A DNA stretch of 64,000 nt, from assembly GCF_900167375.1 (NCBI RefSeq), contig NZ_FUWY01000001.1, positions 248,001 through 312,000 on the forward strand. The letters are read 5' to 3'. Below are positions 1 through 9,110 of the stretch, one piece after another; position 1 is the first letter of the stretch; the number at the start of each line of letters is the position of its first letter. Source of the stretch: Anaerorhabdus furcosa (GTDB lineage Bacteria; Bacillota_I; Bacilli_A; Erysipelotrichales; Erysipelotrichaceae). The translations under genes and the position numbers were made by a program. The notes below the pieces were generated by a model. That model ran no database searches. It worked only from the letters and a program-made list of their open reading frames with translations, and was not told the DNA's origin.

Positions 1-166
1 TGTGCAAGTCAAAAATTGCACTGTATATTTTACGATGTGCATCTAAGTAAAAATCAGAATCACCTAATCCTGAATCCATCACAACAGTTAAACTGTTAGA
101 ATAAACCATAAGTGTTCCAAGTAATGACTGTTCAGCTTCTAAACTATTTGGCATTTGACGAATCAT
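1..166 (-). CDS. dnaB: Replicative DNA helicase DnaB, N-terminal end (partial)
   Basis: Only the first 55 codons are inside the window; the gene runs off the left edge. The reading frame begins MIRQMPNSLEAEQSLLG, the typical opening of the DnaB N-terminal domain, which forms the collar of the hexameric helicase that unwinds DNA at the replication fork. Its ATG at 166 follows the rplI stop codon by 8 bases, the order (rplI then dnaB) usual in low-GC Gram-positives. It is probably translated from the same transcript as rplI. The ATPase domain cannot be seen. Confidence 0.9.
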   Translation of the reverse strand, partial: MIRQMPNSLEAEQSLLGTLMVYSNSLTVVMDSGLGDSDFYLDAHRKIYSAIFDLH

Positions 167-174
167 GCTTAATC

Positions 175-621
175 CTACGCTTTCTCTTTAATGTGACATT
201 TAATCTCACCAATTACATTTTTATATAATTCAGCTTTCACCGTACTATAACCTAATCCTGCAATTGGATCTGTATCAATAAATTTTCTTTTATCTACATG
301 AATATTAAATTTCTTATTCAATTCTTCTGCAATTTGTTTTGTAGAAACTGAACCAAATACTTTTCCATTTTTACTATTCAATGTAAATTCCAATGTGATT
401 CCTTTTAATTTTTCTTTTAATGCAATCGCTTGTGCTTCAAGCTCTTTTGCATTTTGTCTTGCTTCTTCATTTTGATCTTCTAATATTTCCATACTCTTAG
501 CAGTAGCTTGAACTGCAAGACCTTTCGAAATAAGAAAATTTCTTGCATATCCATCAGCCACTTCTAATACTTGACCTTTTTTACCAACTTTTTTTACATC
601 ACTCAGTAGGATTACTTTCAT
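175..621 (-). CDS. rplI: 50S ribosomal protein L9
   Basis: L9 is a two-domain protein binding 23S rRNA. The 148-residue product begins [16 protein letters not shown] and carries the family signature region (residues about 13-41, with [13 protein letters not shown]). A charged helix (about 43-75) links it to the C-terminal domain, and the length is normal. I chose the ATG at 621 because the family starts MKVILL and a GAGGAGG ribosome site lies just upstream; an earlier in-frame start at 660 would add 13 residues foreign to the family. The first 23 bases overlap the end of gdpP, which suggests translational coupling. Confidence 0.95.
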   Translation of the reverse strand: MKVILLSDVKKVGKKGQVLEVADGYARNFLISKGLAVQATAKSMEILEDQNEEARQNAKELEAQAIALKEKLKGITLEFTLNSKNGKVFGSVSTKQIAEELNKKFNIHVDKRKFIDTDPIAGLGYSTVKAELYKNVIGEIKCHIKEKA

Positions 622-2572
622 TTCCTTCAACCTCCTCAAAATATCGACTAATTGCATCAATTAGTTCGTTCTTTAATTCTACCACATCTTTGCCTTCTCT
701 TTGTAGTGCTGCAGCTGTTAAATGTCCTCCACCATGCATATTTTCCATAATTCTTTGAACATTCACTTTACCTCTACTTCTCGCACTAATTGCAACTTGA
801 TTCTCATTGATCATTGCAATCACAAAACTTGCTTGTATATCTTTAATTTGAAGAATATTGTCCGCAACTTGTGACATCATTGAACGAGATACCACTTTAT
901 CAGTTACTGGGGCAATAATAATTCCTTTTTCATATTGTTCACAGTTATTCATAATAATTGATTTCATCGTAAACTCTGCGTAGGTATCTTTTAAGTACTC
1001 ATCAACCACAAGTGGATCAGCACCTAAACTTCTAAGCATTCCTGCAGCTTCAAATGTCCTTGTTCCAGTTCTTACTTTAAAACGATTTGTATCAATAATC
1101 ATACCAGCATACATAATATTTGCTTCTAATTCATTAAGTTCTATGCGATTTGATAGATATGGAATAAATTCAGAAACAAGTTCAGATGTACTTGATGCAC
1201 CTGCCTCAATATATACCAAAATTGGATTAATTTCCAAATCAGCACTACGACGATGATGATCAAAAATCGCAATCTTTTTCGCATTCTCTAATAAATGAGA
1301 ACCATTTGATTGTTTCAAACTGTGATGATCAACCATAATAACTAAAGTATCATCTCTATATTGATTAATTGCTTCATTCTCAGTTACAAATTGATGATGC
1401 TCTAATAGTTCAGCTTTATTCTTTTCAATTACACCAGATAGTTTTTCTTCAATACCACCTGTTTTCGCAATAATGCAACATCCTTTACCATAGGCTTGAA
1501 CAATACGACTCATCGCGATTGCACCACCCATACAGTCAAAATCTGCTTCTTTATGGCAACAAATAATTACATTCCCTGATTTTTGAATTAAATCTTTCAG
1601 TGTGTTTGCCATAATTCTTACACGAACACGACTTCGTTTTTCTATTGCTTCAGAGCTTCCTCCAAAGAATTTCACATCTTCACCAGCTCTTCGTATTGCA
1701 ACTTGATCTCCTCCACGAGATTGAGCTAAATCAAGTAATTGAACAACCATTTCATCTAATTCTTCAAAATTAGATGTCCCTCTTGCAAATGCCATAGATA
1801 AAGTAATGGATACATCCAACTCTTGAGAAGCACGACGTACTGTGTTTAAAATACTGAATCGATTCTCAACAAGTCCTTTAAATAAACTCTCATTTAAAAC
1901 AACCATGTAACGATCATTTTTTAGTCTTCTAAGTAATAAACCATGTTGCTTACACCATTCAACAACCGGTTGTCGAATACTATTATTAATACTTGATGTT
2001 AATTTTTCATCCTCATAACGAGTTGATTCTTCATAGTTATCTAAATTGATTAAACCAACAACAATTTGCTCATCTTCATAAGCATCTTTAAACATTTTTG
2101 TTTCAGTAATATCTTTAAAGAATAAAACTTTTGCATCCTCTTTACGATGCACTAAATAAATATGATTATCTAATTTTATTTCTACTTCTTCTGCTTTACC
2201 AGAAATCAAGTCATCTGTTTCTGGTAACCACACAAGTAATTTCTTACCTACACGATTAAACCCTCTTTCTTCAAAGATTTCACTCATCCAAGAGATTACA
2301 TAGTTGTCATCATAAGCAAGCATTCCTGTTTCACCAAAAAGAAATGCTTCTTTTGCTTCAGTACCTAATACTCTTGTTATTCCATGATTTGTTTCTTCCA
2401 AATCCTTTTCATATGTCTTAAATAAAATTACAAGCATCGCAATTTCAATTGCTGTAATTAATGCAGATAAAATAATATTGATATCCCACATTAATTTGAA
2501 AAAGACAATCAAAATCACTTGGATAACAAGTAATAGTGAAACTTGTACTTTCAGTTTACTTAATTTCTCCAC
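599..2572 (-). CDS. gdpP: Cyclic-di-AMP phosphodiesterase GdpP (DHH/DHHA1 family)
   Basis: This is a membrane-bound hydrolase of c-di-AMP. Two N-terminal membrane segments (about 9-50) are followed by a degenerate PAS region (about 60-130), a degenerate GGDEF region (about 170-300) and the DHH-DHHA1 catalytic part (about 340-650). The visible metal motifs are HKEADFD, VDHHS and FDHHRR, and the DHHA1 signature is GGGHLTAAA. Length (657 residues) fits the family. The start is a GTG at 2572 with AAGGAGG at good spacing. The gene overlaps the 3' end of yybS by 17 bases and rplI by 23, so the three are probably co-translated. In relatives GdpP loss raises c-di-AMP and alters beta-lactam tolerance (family knowledge). 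Confidence 0.93.
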   Translation of the reverse strand: MEKLSKLKVQVSLLLVIQVILIVFFKLMWDINIILSALITAIEIAMLVILFKTYEKDLEETNHGITRVLGTEAKEAFLFGETGMLAYDDNYVISWMSEIFEERGFNRVGKKLLVWLPETDDLISGKAEEVEIKLDNHIYLVHRKEDAKVLFFKDITETKMFKDAYEDEQIVVGLINLDNYEESTRYEDEKLTSSINNSIRQPVVEWCKQHGLLLRRLKNDRYMVVLNESLFKGLVENRFSILNTVRRASQELDVSITLSMAFARGTSNFEELDEMVVQLLDLAQSRGGDQVAIRRAGEDVKFFGGSSEAIEKRSRVRVRIMANTLKDLIQKSGNVIICCHKEADFDCMGGAIAMSRIVQAYGKGCCIIAKTGGIEEKLSGVIEKNKAELLEHHQFVTENEAINQYRDDTLVIMVDHHSLKQSNGSHLLENAKKIAIFDHHRRSADLEINPILVYIEAGASSTSELVSEFIPYLSNRIELNELEANIMYAGMIIDTNRFKVRTGTRTFEAAGMLRSLGADPLVVDEYLKDTYAEFTMKSIIMNNCEQYEKGIIIAPVTDKVVSRSMMSQVADNILQIKDIQASFVIAMINENQVAISARSRGKVNVQRIMENMHGGGHLTAAALQREGKDVVELKNELIDAISRYFEEVEGNESNPTE

Positions 2573-3488
2573 TTTGAATCCTCCTTAATAAGTCCACTCT
2601 CCAATTAGTTGCGATGTAAAGAAATCCAAATAAAGAGAATGCTGGAATTGCAACTGGTAAAAACAATATTGTTAATAGAACTAAATAAAATGTAATATTT
2701 TTCTTGAATTGTATAGCTCCAAATACAATTGCTCCCAAATAACCAAAAAACATTAAATATAAATTAGAAGCCAAATTCAAAATCATTAAAATATCTTGTA
2801 CATTAGATTTTTGTGGCGTTCTTAATAAATATTCAGCTCCAGCCCAACAAATAATAGCTACATATCCAGTCCATTTTGGGCTACTAATTTGTGATAATGG
2901 TTTTGCTTTAGGAAATTGAAATCCTAATCTTTGAAGTAGTAATCTTGAAAGCATATGAATCAATAAACCCTCAACAACACCCGTTAAGAAAACACTAAAG
3001 ATTGCAGCGATACGAATCATTTGTGTAATGTCAATTGGTAATGCTGCAACAGCGGTTCCCATAGTTTGCTCAAACACTTGTTTCATTGTTTGAACTTCCA
3101 TAGCTATATCATAACCGAAAAAGGATGCAAATAAAACAGTTGTCACCAAATTAGAAACTAGTGAAATCCCCATTGCAGTAAGCATTAATCGACGTGATGT
3201 CCACTTTTGCTTAACTCCTTCTCCATAAATCAGTCCAGTTACAGACGTTACAGTAAAGTAATATATCGATTGTGGAGTACCCAATAGCACTGTCAGAATA
3301 ATCATTGCTGCAAGTGGCAACAACCCATCTTTCCAACCGTATTTTGCAGTAAAAAATACCATTGGTAAGGGTAATATCCAAGCAAACAAATCAACAATCC
3401 CACCTAATTGCCGATTCGCGAAAAGCAATACACCAACAAGTGCTGTCATCATTGCTCCATCTGTAATTTTTCTCACATTGTTATTCAT
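2556..3488 (-). CDS. YybS-type DUF2232 multispan membrane protein
   Basis: A 310-residue, strongly hydrophobic protein with about eight predicted membrane segments. It sits between rpsR and gdpP, where Bacillota carry yybS (DUF2232). The fold resembles ECF transporter S components, but no substrate is known. A GGAGGAG ribosome site precedes the ATG. A terminator-like hairpin lies between rpsR and this gene, so its expression probably depends on read-through from the ribosomal operon. Assignment rests on context plus general sequence character. Confidence 0.75.
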   Translation of the reverse strand: MNNNVRKITDGAMMTALVGVLLFANRQLGGIVDLFAWILPLPMVFFTAKYGWKDGLLPLAAMIILTVLLGTPQSIYYFTVTSVTGLIYGEGVKQKWTSRRLMLTAMGISLVSNLVTTVLFASFFGYDIAMEVQTMKQVFEQTMGTAVAALPIDITQMIRIAAIFSVFLTGVVEGLLIHMLSRLLLQRLGFQFPKAKPLSQISSPKWTGYVAIICWAGAEYLLRTPQKSNVQDILMILNLASNLYLMFFGYLGAIVFGAIQFKKNITFYLVLLTILFLPVAIPAFSLFGFLYIATNWRVDLLRRIQSGEIK

Positions 3489-3510
3489 TTAGGGTCTCCT
3501 CCAAAAGTTC

Positions 3511-3540
3511 AAAAACCTCCATCATGTTGACGGAGGTTTA
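3511..3540 (-). terminator. Intrinsic terminator/attenuator between rpsR and yybS
   Basis: An 8-bp stem (AAACCTCC at 3513-3520 with GGAGGTTT at 3532-3539) is followed on the minus strand by TTTTTG. It falls right after rpsR and before yybS, so it likely reduces read-through into yybS-gdpP rather than ending all transcription. Confidence 0.7.
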
Positions 3541-3544
3541 CCTG

Positions 3545-3775
3545 TTAATCATTAACGTATGGTAATAGTGCCATTTGACGAGCACGTTTAATTGCTGTTG
3601 CTAACATACGTTGATATTTAGCACGAGTTCCAGTTACACGTCTAGGAATAATCTTTCCGTTCGCTGAAACAAATTTTTTCAACAATTCAATATCTTTATA
3701 GTCGATTGATGTAACGTTATTCTTTGTGAAGTAACATACTTTCTTACGACCCATTCTTTGCTTTTTGAATGCCAT
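3545..3775 (-). CDS. rpsR: 30S ribosomal protein S18
   Basis: The 76-residue product matches S18 throughout. It starts [16 protein letters not shown] and contains [17 protein letters not shown], the conserved centre. The family length is normal. S18 forms a pair with S6 in the small subunit, and its gene follows rpsF and ssb in the usual order. The gap to ssb is 14 bases. Confidence 0.97.
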   Translation of the reverse strand: MAFKKQRMGRKKVCYFTKNNVTSIDYKDIELLKKFVSANGKIIPRRVTGTRAKYQRMLATAIKRARQMALLPYVND

Positions 3776-3789
3776 GGTAGATCTCCTTT

Positions 3790-4257
3790 CTAAAATGGTA
3801 AGTCATCGCTGGAAATATCCAAAGATGGTCCAGCATTGAAATCATCAAACGCGTTATCTGCTTCAAACCCTGATGCTTCCATACCTGAATAGGATGGGCC
3901 ATCAAATGATGTTGATGCAGGGCGGTTTTCTGATGTTGATTTAGATTCTAATAATTGACAAGAATCACAAACAACTTCTGTAACATAAACTTTTTTACCA
4001 TCGGTTCCATCATAATTACGTGTTTGAATACGACCTTCAACCCCAACTAAAGCACCTTTTCTAGCATATTGCCCTAAAAAGTCAGCAGTTTGGCGCCAAG
4101 CTACGCAGTTAATGAAATCTGCTTGTTTCTCTTGTCCTTGTCCAGATACACGACGATTGCATGCAACTGTAAATGAAGCAACAGAAAGTCCTGATGATGT
4201 TTTTTTAATTTCAACATCTTTTGTTAGTCTTCCGACTAAAACGACACGATTAATCAT
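3790..4257 (-). CDS. ssb: Single-stranded DNA-binding protein
   Basis: A 155-residue SSB. The OB fold (about 1-105) begins [18 protein letters not shown], a low-complexity linker follows, and the acidic tail ends SSDDLPF, the conserved tip that recruits partner proteins. It lies between rpsF and rpsR in the classical rpsF-ssb-rpsR operon, 10 bases after rpsF. Confidence 0.97.
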   Translation of the reverse strand: MINRVVLVGRLTKDVEIKKTSSGLSVASFTVACNRRVSGQGQEKQADFINCVAWRQTADFLGQYARKGALVGVEGRIQTRNYDGTDGKKVYVTEVVCDSCQLLESKSTSENRPASTSFDGPSYSGMEASGFEADNAFDDFNAGPSLDISSDDLPF

Positions 4258-4267
4258 GGGTCACCTC

Positions 4268-4558
4268 TTAGTTTTCGTCTTGTTTTACAATCATGAAACG
4301 AACAATGTTTGCATTGATACGCATTAAACGTTCAAATTCTTTAACTGTTTCGTTGTCAGCTTCAAATGTTACTACCATGTAATAACCTTTGGTCATGTCT
4401 TCTATACGATACGCAAATTCTTTCACGCCCCACTCATCTACATTTACGATTTTTCCACCACCGTTAGTGATGATACCGTGCATAGACTCGATTACTTCTT
4501 GGCGTTTAGCATCTTCTAAAGATGCATTTACGATGTACATGACTTCATATTTTCTCAT
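4268..4558 (-). CDS. rpsF: 30S ribosomal protein S6
   Basis: The 96-residue S6 begins MRKYEVMYIVNASLE and has the KEFAYRI and KGYYMVV stretches of the family. It is the first gene of the rpsF-ssb-rpsR operon, preceded by AAGGAGG and by a structured leader that may be the binding site of the S6:S18 complex (see the leader entry). Confidence 0.97.
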   Translation of the reverse strand: MRKYEVMYIVNASLEDAKRQEVIESMHGIITNGGGKIVNVDEWGVKEFAYRIEDMTKGYYMVVTFEADNETVKEFERLMRINANIVRFMIVKQDEN

Positions 4559-4561
4559 GTG

Positions 4562-4624
4562 TACACCTCCTTATGGTCTTCTGGCCTTTTCAGGCAAGGA
4601 GTAGACGATTAATCTACCCGTGCC
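4562..4624 (-). promoter_or_regulatory. Structured rpsF leader, candidate S6:S18 autoregulatory RNA
   Basis: On the minus-strand RNA, GGCA (complement of 4621-4624) can pair with TGCC (complement of 4593-4596), and GTAGA (4613-4617) with TCTAC (4601-4605), leaving a purine-rich/CTCC internal loop. The CTCCTT in this region (complement of 4596-4601) is also an exact anti-Shine-Dalgarno for AAGGAG (4567-4572), with a GCCT-GAAA-AGGC hairpin between. The two folds exclude one another. S6:S18-binding leaders are known in Bacillota; the exact published CCG motif is not obvious here. Confidence 0.55.
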
Positions 4625-4628
4625 TATG

Positions 4629-4657
4629 ATTTTATCACATGTTAGACAATGTGTAAA
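4629..4657 (-). promoter_or_regulatory. Promoter of the rpsF-ssb-rpsR operon
   Basis: TTTACA (complement of 4652-4657), 17-base spacer, TAAAAT (complement of 4629-4634) with an upstream TG giving an extended -10. Transcription would start near 4622, exactly at the first pairing segment of the leader. Confidence 0.8.
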
Positions 4658-4747
4658 CTTTTTTAGAGCCTTTCTACCTTATTTATCCTTTATTTATCTA
4701 TCTTTTCCTAAGATTGTGTGTAAAAATTACCTCAAGGAGAGTAATTT

Positions 4748-5008
4748 ATGAAAAAAAATAAGTATTTAGCCTTAATTTTCGCTATTTTAGCGCTTATTGA
4801 TACCCATGCTGCTTGCATTATTATAACGAGTGATTATGTCCATGGATATTATGCAGCAAAGTATATGTATGCCAGTGCTCCTGCATGGCTTGCATTTCTA
4901 TGGCTCATTCCTTTTGGATTTGGATTACTTTTATTTTCACTTCTTTCTATCAAATTTTATAAAGCCTACAAACAATCTTTGCAAAATCCTAAAGAATCTG
5001 ACGAATAA
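4748..5008 (+). CDS. Small two-span membrane protein, unknown
   Basis: An 86-residue protein with hydrophobic segments at about 7-28 and 44-68 and a charged C-terminus. AAGGAGAG precedes the ATG at good spacing. It points the same way as the ECF transporter operon, 69 bases ahead of the S component. A separate extended -10 promoter lies in that gap, so it may be an independent unit or the first gene of the operon. I recognise no family. Confidence 0.6.
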   Translation: MKKNKYLALIFAILALIDTHAACIIITSDYVHGYYAAKYMYASAPAWLAFLWLIPFGFGLLLFSLLSIKFYKAYKQSLQNPKESDE

Positions 5009-5040
5009 CCTGATTTTGATAGTAAATTTTGACTAAAATA

Positions 5041-5049
5041 TGCTAAAAT
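5041..5049 (+). promoter_or_regulatory. Extended -10 promoter ahead of the ECF transporter operon
   Basis: TGCTAAAAT at 5041-5049 is an extended -10 with no good -35 box. The S-component ATG follows at 5078 with an AAGGGGG ribosome site. No riboswitch fold is apparent in the short leader. Confidence 0.55.
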
Positions 5050-5077
5050 GTTTGGGTACAATTAAGGGGGTACAATT

Positions 5078-5632
5078 ATGACAAAGAAAAGTTTATTTTC
5101 TACAAAAACAATTGTGGCAACTGGTCTTGGGGCAGCATTATTCATGGTATTATTCATGTTTGTAAAAATACCTTCACCAATTCCTGAAACAAATTTACAA
5201 ATCGCTTATGGTGTATCTGCATTCTTTGGTGCAGTGTTTGGTCCAATTTGTGGTTTCTTAGTAGCATTCATTGGACATGCTCTAAATGACTTCAGTTATG
5301 GAGCTCCTTGGTGGAGCTGGGTTATCGCATCTGGGGTAGCTGCTGCTATTGGTGGTATGGTTTACTTCATGATTGATGCAGACAGTGGCAAAATCGGTAA
5401 ATCAGAAATTTTCAAATTCTGTGCTATGAATATCGTTGGTAATGCAATTGCATGGGTTATTGTTGCGCCAATATTAGATATCGTAATTTATGCAGAGCCT
5501 GTAAATCTTGTATTTACACAAGGTCTTGTTGCCTTTGTACTTGATGCAATATGTGCTTGTGTTGTTGGGTCATTATTATTGCTTGCTTACGCTAAAACAA
5601 AAACTAGTAAAGGCTCACTTACAAAAGAATAA
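5078..5632 (+). CDS. ECF transporter S component, UPF0397 family
   Basis: The 184-residue integral membrane protein matches UPF0397: GLGAALF near the N-terminus, FGPICGF, IGHALNDF, WWSWVIASG and a C-terminal LLLAYAKTKTSKGSL. S components bind the substrate and dock on the energising module; the downstream genes supply a fused double ATPase and an EcfT, so the transporter is complete. Databases sometimes call this family riboflavin-type, and comparative genomics has linked it to methionine regulation, but the substrate is unproven. Here it is followed by two SAM-hydrolase genes, pointing to an adenosine, SAM or methionine-related ligand (inference). Confidence 0.85.
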   Translation: MTKKSLFSTKTIVATGLGAALFMVLFMFVKIPSPIPETNLQIAYGVSAFFGAVFGPICGFLVAFIGHALNDFSYGAPWWSWVIASGVAAAIGGMVYFMIDADSGKIGKSEIFKFCAMNIVGNAIAWVIVAPILDIVIYAEPVNLVFTQGLVAFVLDAICACVVGSLLLLAYAKTKTSKGSLTKE

Positions 5633-5652
5633 TTATTATTACTTGTAACAGG

Positions 5653-5682
5653 AATGGGCTAATTGAATTTAGCCCATTTTTA
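5653..5682 (+). terminator. Intercistronic hairpin between S component and ATPase
   Basis: A perfect 10-bp stem (AATGGGCTAA at 5653-5662 with TTAGCCCATT at 5669-5678) followed by TTTAATT. It would let more S component than energising module be made, as expected if one module serves several S components (inference). Confidence 0.75.
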
Positions 5683-5707
5683 ATTAGTAGACAGACGAGG
5701 TGAAATT

Positions 5708-7417
5708 ATGAGACAACCTGTTATTCAATTTAAGGATTTTACTTTCCAATATTATTCCCAAGCAGAACCTACATTGCATAACATCAATTTAACGATTCAC
5801 TCTGGTGAAAAGATATTAATTGTTGGACCAAGTGGAAGTGGGAAAAGTACACTGGGGCATTGTTTAAATGGATTAATTCCTTTCTCATATAAAGGAGAAA
5901 TTCAAGGTTCATTATTGATTCATGATTCAGAAACAAAAACACAAACTTTATTTGATTTATCGAAACAAATTGGTACTGTTCTTCAAGATTCAGATGGCCA
6001 ATTCGTTGGATTAACCGTGGGTGAGGACATTGCATTCGCTTTAGAAAATGATAATGTTCCTTTACCTGCAATGAAAGACAGAGTTAAAAAAATTGCACAG
6101 CTTGTATCCATGGATGAGTTATTGGGTAGTAATCCCTTTGAACTATCTGGTGGGCAAAAACAACGTGTATCACTTGCGGGTGTATTAGTTGATGATGTCG
6201 ATATCCTTCTTTTTGATGAACCTCTTGCAAATCTTGATCCTGCAACTGGAAAAACTGCAATCGAATTGATTGATGATATTCATGATGAAGGAAAAACTGT
6301 TGTCATCATTGAACATCGTTTAGAAGATGTACTACATCGTAATATTGATCGCATCATTGTTATGAATGAGGGAAGAATTCTTATGGATGATACACCAAAC
6401 AATGTATTATCAAGCAACATTCTTCTTGAACAAGGGATAAGAGAACCCCTCTATATTACTGCGTGTAAATATGCAGGAATCAAAATCACACCTGATATGA
6501 ATCCTGAACATATCTCTACATTCAATATCGATGCTGTCGCAAATCAATTACAAAGTTGGTTCAAAACACATAACCGTACACTACCTACACCAAAAGAAAA
6601 ATCATTGCTTGAAATTAATCATTTGAGTTTTAGTTATGATGGTAGTCGTAAGATATTAGAAGATATTAACCTCATCATTAATGAAGGTGAAATGATTTCA
6701 ATTGTTGGTAAGAATGGTGCTGGTAAAAGTACACTTTCTAAACTTATTGTTGGATTTGAGAAAGAAGATAAGGGTTCGATTTTATTAGAAGGACAAGATT
6801 TAGTAAACTATACAATCAAAGAACGTGCAGAACATGTTGGTATTGTTTTACAAAATCCAAATCAAATGATTTCTAAAAACTTAATCTATGATGAAATCGC
6901 TTTAGGACTGCGCATACGAAATATTAATGAAGAAGAAATTGAAAAACGTGTTTTAGATGTAATGAAAATTTGTGGTTTGTTACCATTTAAGAGTTGGCCA
7001 ATTAGCGCATTAAGTTATGGACAAAAGAAAAGGGTAACGATTGCTTGTATCTTAGTTCTTAATCCTAAAATACTCATTCTTGATGAGCCTACAGCGGGTC
7101 AAGATTATCATCACTATTCAGAAATCATGGAATTCTTAGAAAGTTTAAATAAGAATGGTCAAACTATCATTTTAATAACACATGACATGCATTTAATGTT
7201 GGAATATACCCCTCGTGCTATTGTTCTTGCAAATGGAAAGAAATTAGCTGACACAAAAGCATATGAAGTCTTATGTGACCCTGTATTAATTCAAGAAGCA
7301 AATTTAAAAGAAACTTCATTATTTGAATTAGCACAAAAAGCACACATTAGTGACCCACTTAAATTCGTAGAATGTTTCATTATCCAAGAAAGAAGGGAAC
7401 GTAATCATGAAAGTTAA
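5708..7417 (+). CDS. ECF transporter fused double ATPase (EcfA-EcfA')
   Basis: 569 residues with two complete ABC ATPase domains in one chain. Domain 1 has Walker A GPSGSGKST (40-48), signature LSGGQKQR and Walker B LLFDEP. Domain 2 has GKNGAGKST (334-342), LSYGQKKR and LILDEP. Both look competent. Fused ATPases are typical of dedicated, operon-encoded ECF modules such as YkoD or the UPF0397-linked type. The gene overlaps ecfT by 11 bases. It drives import by the S component encoded upstream. Confidence 0.93.
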   Translation: MRQPVIQFKDFTFQYYSQAEPTLHNINLTIHSGEKILIVGPSGSGKSTLGHCLNGLIPFSYKGEIQGSLLIHDSETKTQTLFDLSKQIGTVLQDSDGQFVGLTVGEDIAFALENDNVPLPAMKDRVKKIAQLVSMDELLGSNPFELSGGQKQRVSLAGVLVDDVDILLFDEPLANLDPATGKTAIELIDDIHDEGKTVVIIEHRLEDVLHRNIDRIIVMNEGRILMDDTPNNVLSSNILLEQGIREPLYITACKYAGIKITPDMNPEHISTFNIDAVANQLQSWFKTHNRTLPTPKEKSLLEINHLSFSYDGSRKILEDINLIINEGEMISIVGKNGAGKSTLSKLIVGFEKEDKGSILLEGQDLVNYTIKERAEHVGIVLQNPNQMISKNLIYDEIALGLRIRNINEEEIEKRVLDVMKICGLLPFKSWPISALSYGQKKRVTIACILVLNPKILILDEPTAGQDYHHYSEIMEFLESLNKNGQTIILITHDMHLMLEYTPRAIVLANGKKLADTKAYEVLCDPVLIQEANLKETSLFELAQKAHISDPLKFVECFIIQERRERNHES

Positions 7418-8240
7418 AATGTTCTCTTACAATCAATTAGATACTTATATCCATCATTTAAGTGGTCTAACAAAATTTGTATGTTTCTTGTTATTAACAA
7501 CGACCGTCATGTTATCATTTGATATTCGTGTTATCTTATTTGTATTAATTTTGTCTTTTGCTTTATTCAAAGTTGCAAAAATAAAATTTAGTCAAGTTAA
7601 GCTTATGTTGATTTATGTCTTCATCTTCTTAATTACAAATTTCATTCTTACCTTTGTTTTTGCTCCATTACAAGGTGTTGAAATTTATGGTACTGAACAT
7701 GTGTTATTCACCATCGCAGGTCCATATGTTGTTACACTTGAACAACTATTCTATCAAATAACAAAGCTATTAAAATATTTATCTATTGTACCTCTTGGTA
7801 TTATGTTCTTTCTTACTACAAACCCAAGTGAGTTTGCATCATCACTAAATAAGATTAAAGTGAATTATAAAGCATGTACTGCTTTATCACTGACACTCCG
7901 ATATTTCCCAGATGTTCAACGTGACTATCATTCAATCTCACTTGCTCAACAAGCTCGTGGTACCGAATTATCAAATAAAGAGAAATTATCAAAACGATTC
8001 AAGAATATTATTTCTATTCTTACACCTCTTATCTTTACAACATTAGATCGAATCGAACTTATTACCAACGCAATGGAATTAAGAGGTTATGGTAAAAGCA
8101 AAACTAGAACTTGGTATGCATATCGTCCACTTAATAAAAACGATTACATCGCAATGGGAGTATGTCTTGCAATCTTTATCGCTTCACTTCTAATCACAAC
8201 TTTTGTAAATCATAGTATTTACTTTAATCCATTTATATAA
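7407..8240 (+). CDS. ECF transporter transmembrane component EcfT
   Basis: 277 residues with about six membrane segments. The cytoplasmic coupling region contains SLAQQARGTELS and ELRGYGKSKTRT, which match the two Ala-Arg-Gly type coupling helices of EcfT that contact the ATPases. It starts inside the end of the ATPase gene and ends 15 bases before the first SAM-hydrolase gene, so the genes are one operon. Confidence 0.9.
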   Translation: MKVKMFSYNQLDTYIHHLSGLTKFVCFLLLTTTVMLSFDIRVILFVLILSFALFKVAKIKFSQVKLMLIYVFIFLITNFILTFVFAPLQGVEIYGTEHVLFTIAGPYVVTLEQLFYQITKLLKYLSIVPLGIMFFLTTNPSEFASSLNKIKVNYKACTALSLTLRYFPDVQRDYHSISLAQQARGTELSNKEKLSKRFKNIISILTPLIFTTLDRIELITNAMELRGYGKSKTRTWYAYRPLNKNDYIAMGVCLAIFIASLLITTFVNHSIYFNPFI

Positions 8241-8255
8241 AAGGAGAATAAAAAT

Positions 8256-9101
8256 ATGGAAAAACCAATTTTAGTATTTCAAACAGACTTCACTTATAAA
8301 GAAGGTGCAGTATGTGCAATGTATGGTGTTGTTAAGAGTGTTGATCGCTCACTAGAAATCATAGATGGAAGTCATGAACTTCCTCAATATGATATTTGGT
8401 CTGCTTCTTATCGTTTATATCAATCGATGAAGTTTTGGCCAGAGGGAACTATCTTTGTATCTGTAGTAGATCCAGGTGTGGGCACTGCAAGAAAAGCCTG
8501 TGTTGCAAAGACAAAAGATGGCTACTATGTTGTAACACCTGATAATGGTGCTCTAACACACTTAATGAAGTATGTAGGTATCGAAGAGGTAAGAGAAATT
8601 GATGAAACAGTAAATCGTTTAAAAGGAAAAGGAACCGAAGGTGTTGCAATTTTCCATGGTCGTGATTTATTTGGTTACTGTGCTGCAAAACTTGCTTCTG
8701 GAATTATTACTTATGAACAAGTAGGACCAGCTTATCCAGTTGAAGAAATCGTAACTCATGAAATTTTAGAACCAACGCTTTCAGGTAATAAAGTTGACGG
8801 TATATTTGAAATCAATGATCCAAACTTTGGAAACTTATGGACAAATATCCCACTTGTTATGATGCATGAAGCTGGCTTCAATTACGGTGATTATCTCAAT
8901 GTTGAAATTAAGCACAAAGGTGAAACTGTTGTGAATAAACCAATTCTGTTCCACAAATCATTTGGTATGGCTTCTATCGGCGAACCAATTATTTATAATA
9001 ATGAATTGATGAAAGTGTCATTGGCTGTATCAATGGGTAACTTCGTCGAAGAATATCATTGTGACTTTGGTTCTGACTGGACCATCACTTTCACTAAATA
9101 G
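8256..9101 (+). CDS. SAM hydroxide adenosyltransferase (DUF62), copy 1
   Basis: 281 residues of the DUF62/fluorinase-like family, which hydrolyses S-adenosylmethionine to adenosine and methionine. The catalytic Asp-Arg-His triad is present: Asp and Arg seven apart in VVDPGVGTARKA, and His in FHGRD. QTDF near the start and TPDNGALT also match. It has no signal peptide, so it is cytoplasmic. It follows ecfT by 15 bases with a GGAGAATAAA ribosome site. The second copy follows 9 bases later. Co-transcription with an ECF importer suggests the substrate arrives through that transporter. Confidence 0.9.
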   Translation: MEKPILVFQTDFTYKEGAVCAMYGVVKSVDRSLEIIDGSHELPQYDIWSASYRLYQSMKFWPEGTIFVSVVDPGVGTARKACVAKTKDGYYVVTPDNGALTHLMKYVGIEEVREIDETVNRLKGKGTEGVAIFHGRDLFGYCAAKLASGIITYEQVGPAYPVEEIVTHEILEPTLSGNKVDGIFEINDPNFGNLWTNIPLVMMHEAGFNYGDYLNVEIKHKGETVVNKPILFHKSFGMASIGEPIIYNNELMKVSLAVSMGNFVEEYHCDFGSDWTITFTK

Positions 9102-9110
9102 GAGAATAAA

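Noticed and set aside
543-758. Plus-strand open frame opposite rplI and gdpP
   Set aside because: It is a shadow of well-supported genes on the minus strand, with no ribosome site.
5009-5077. Possible FMN or SAM riboswitch before the ECF operon
   Set aside because: The gap is too short, and no conserved FMN or SAM box pattern is present.
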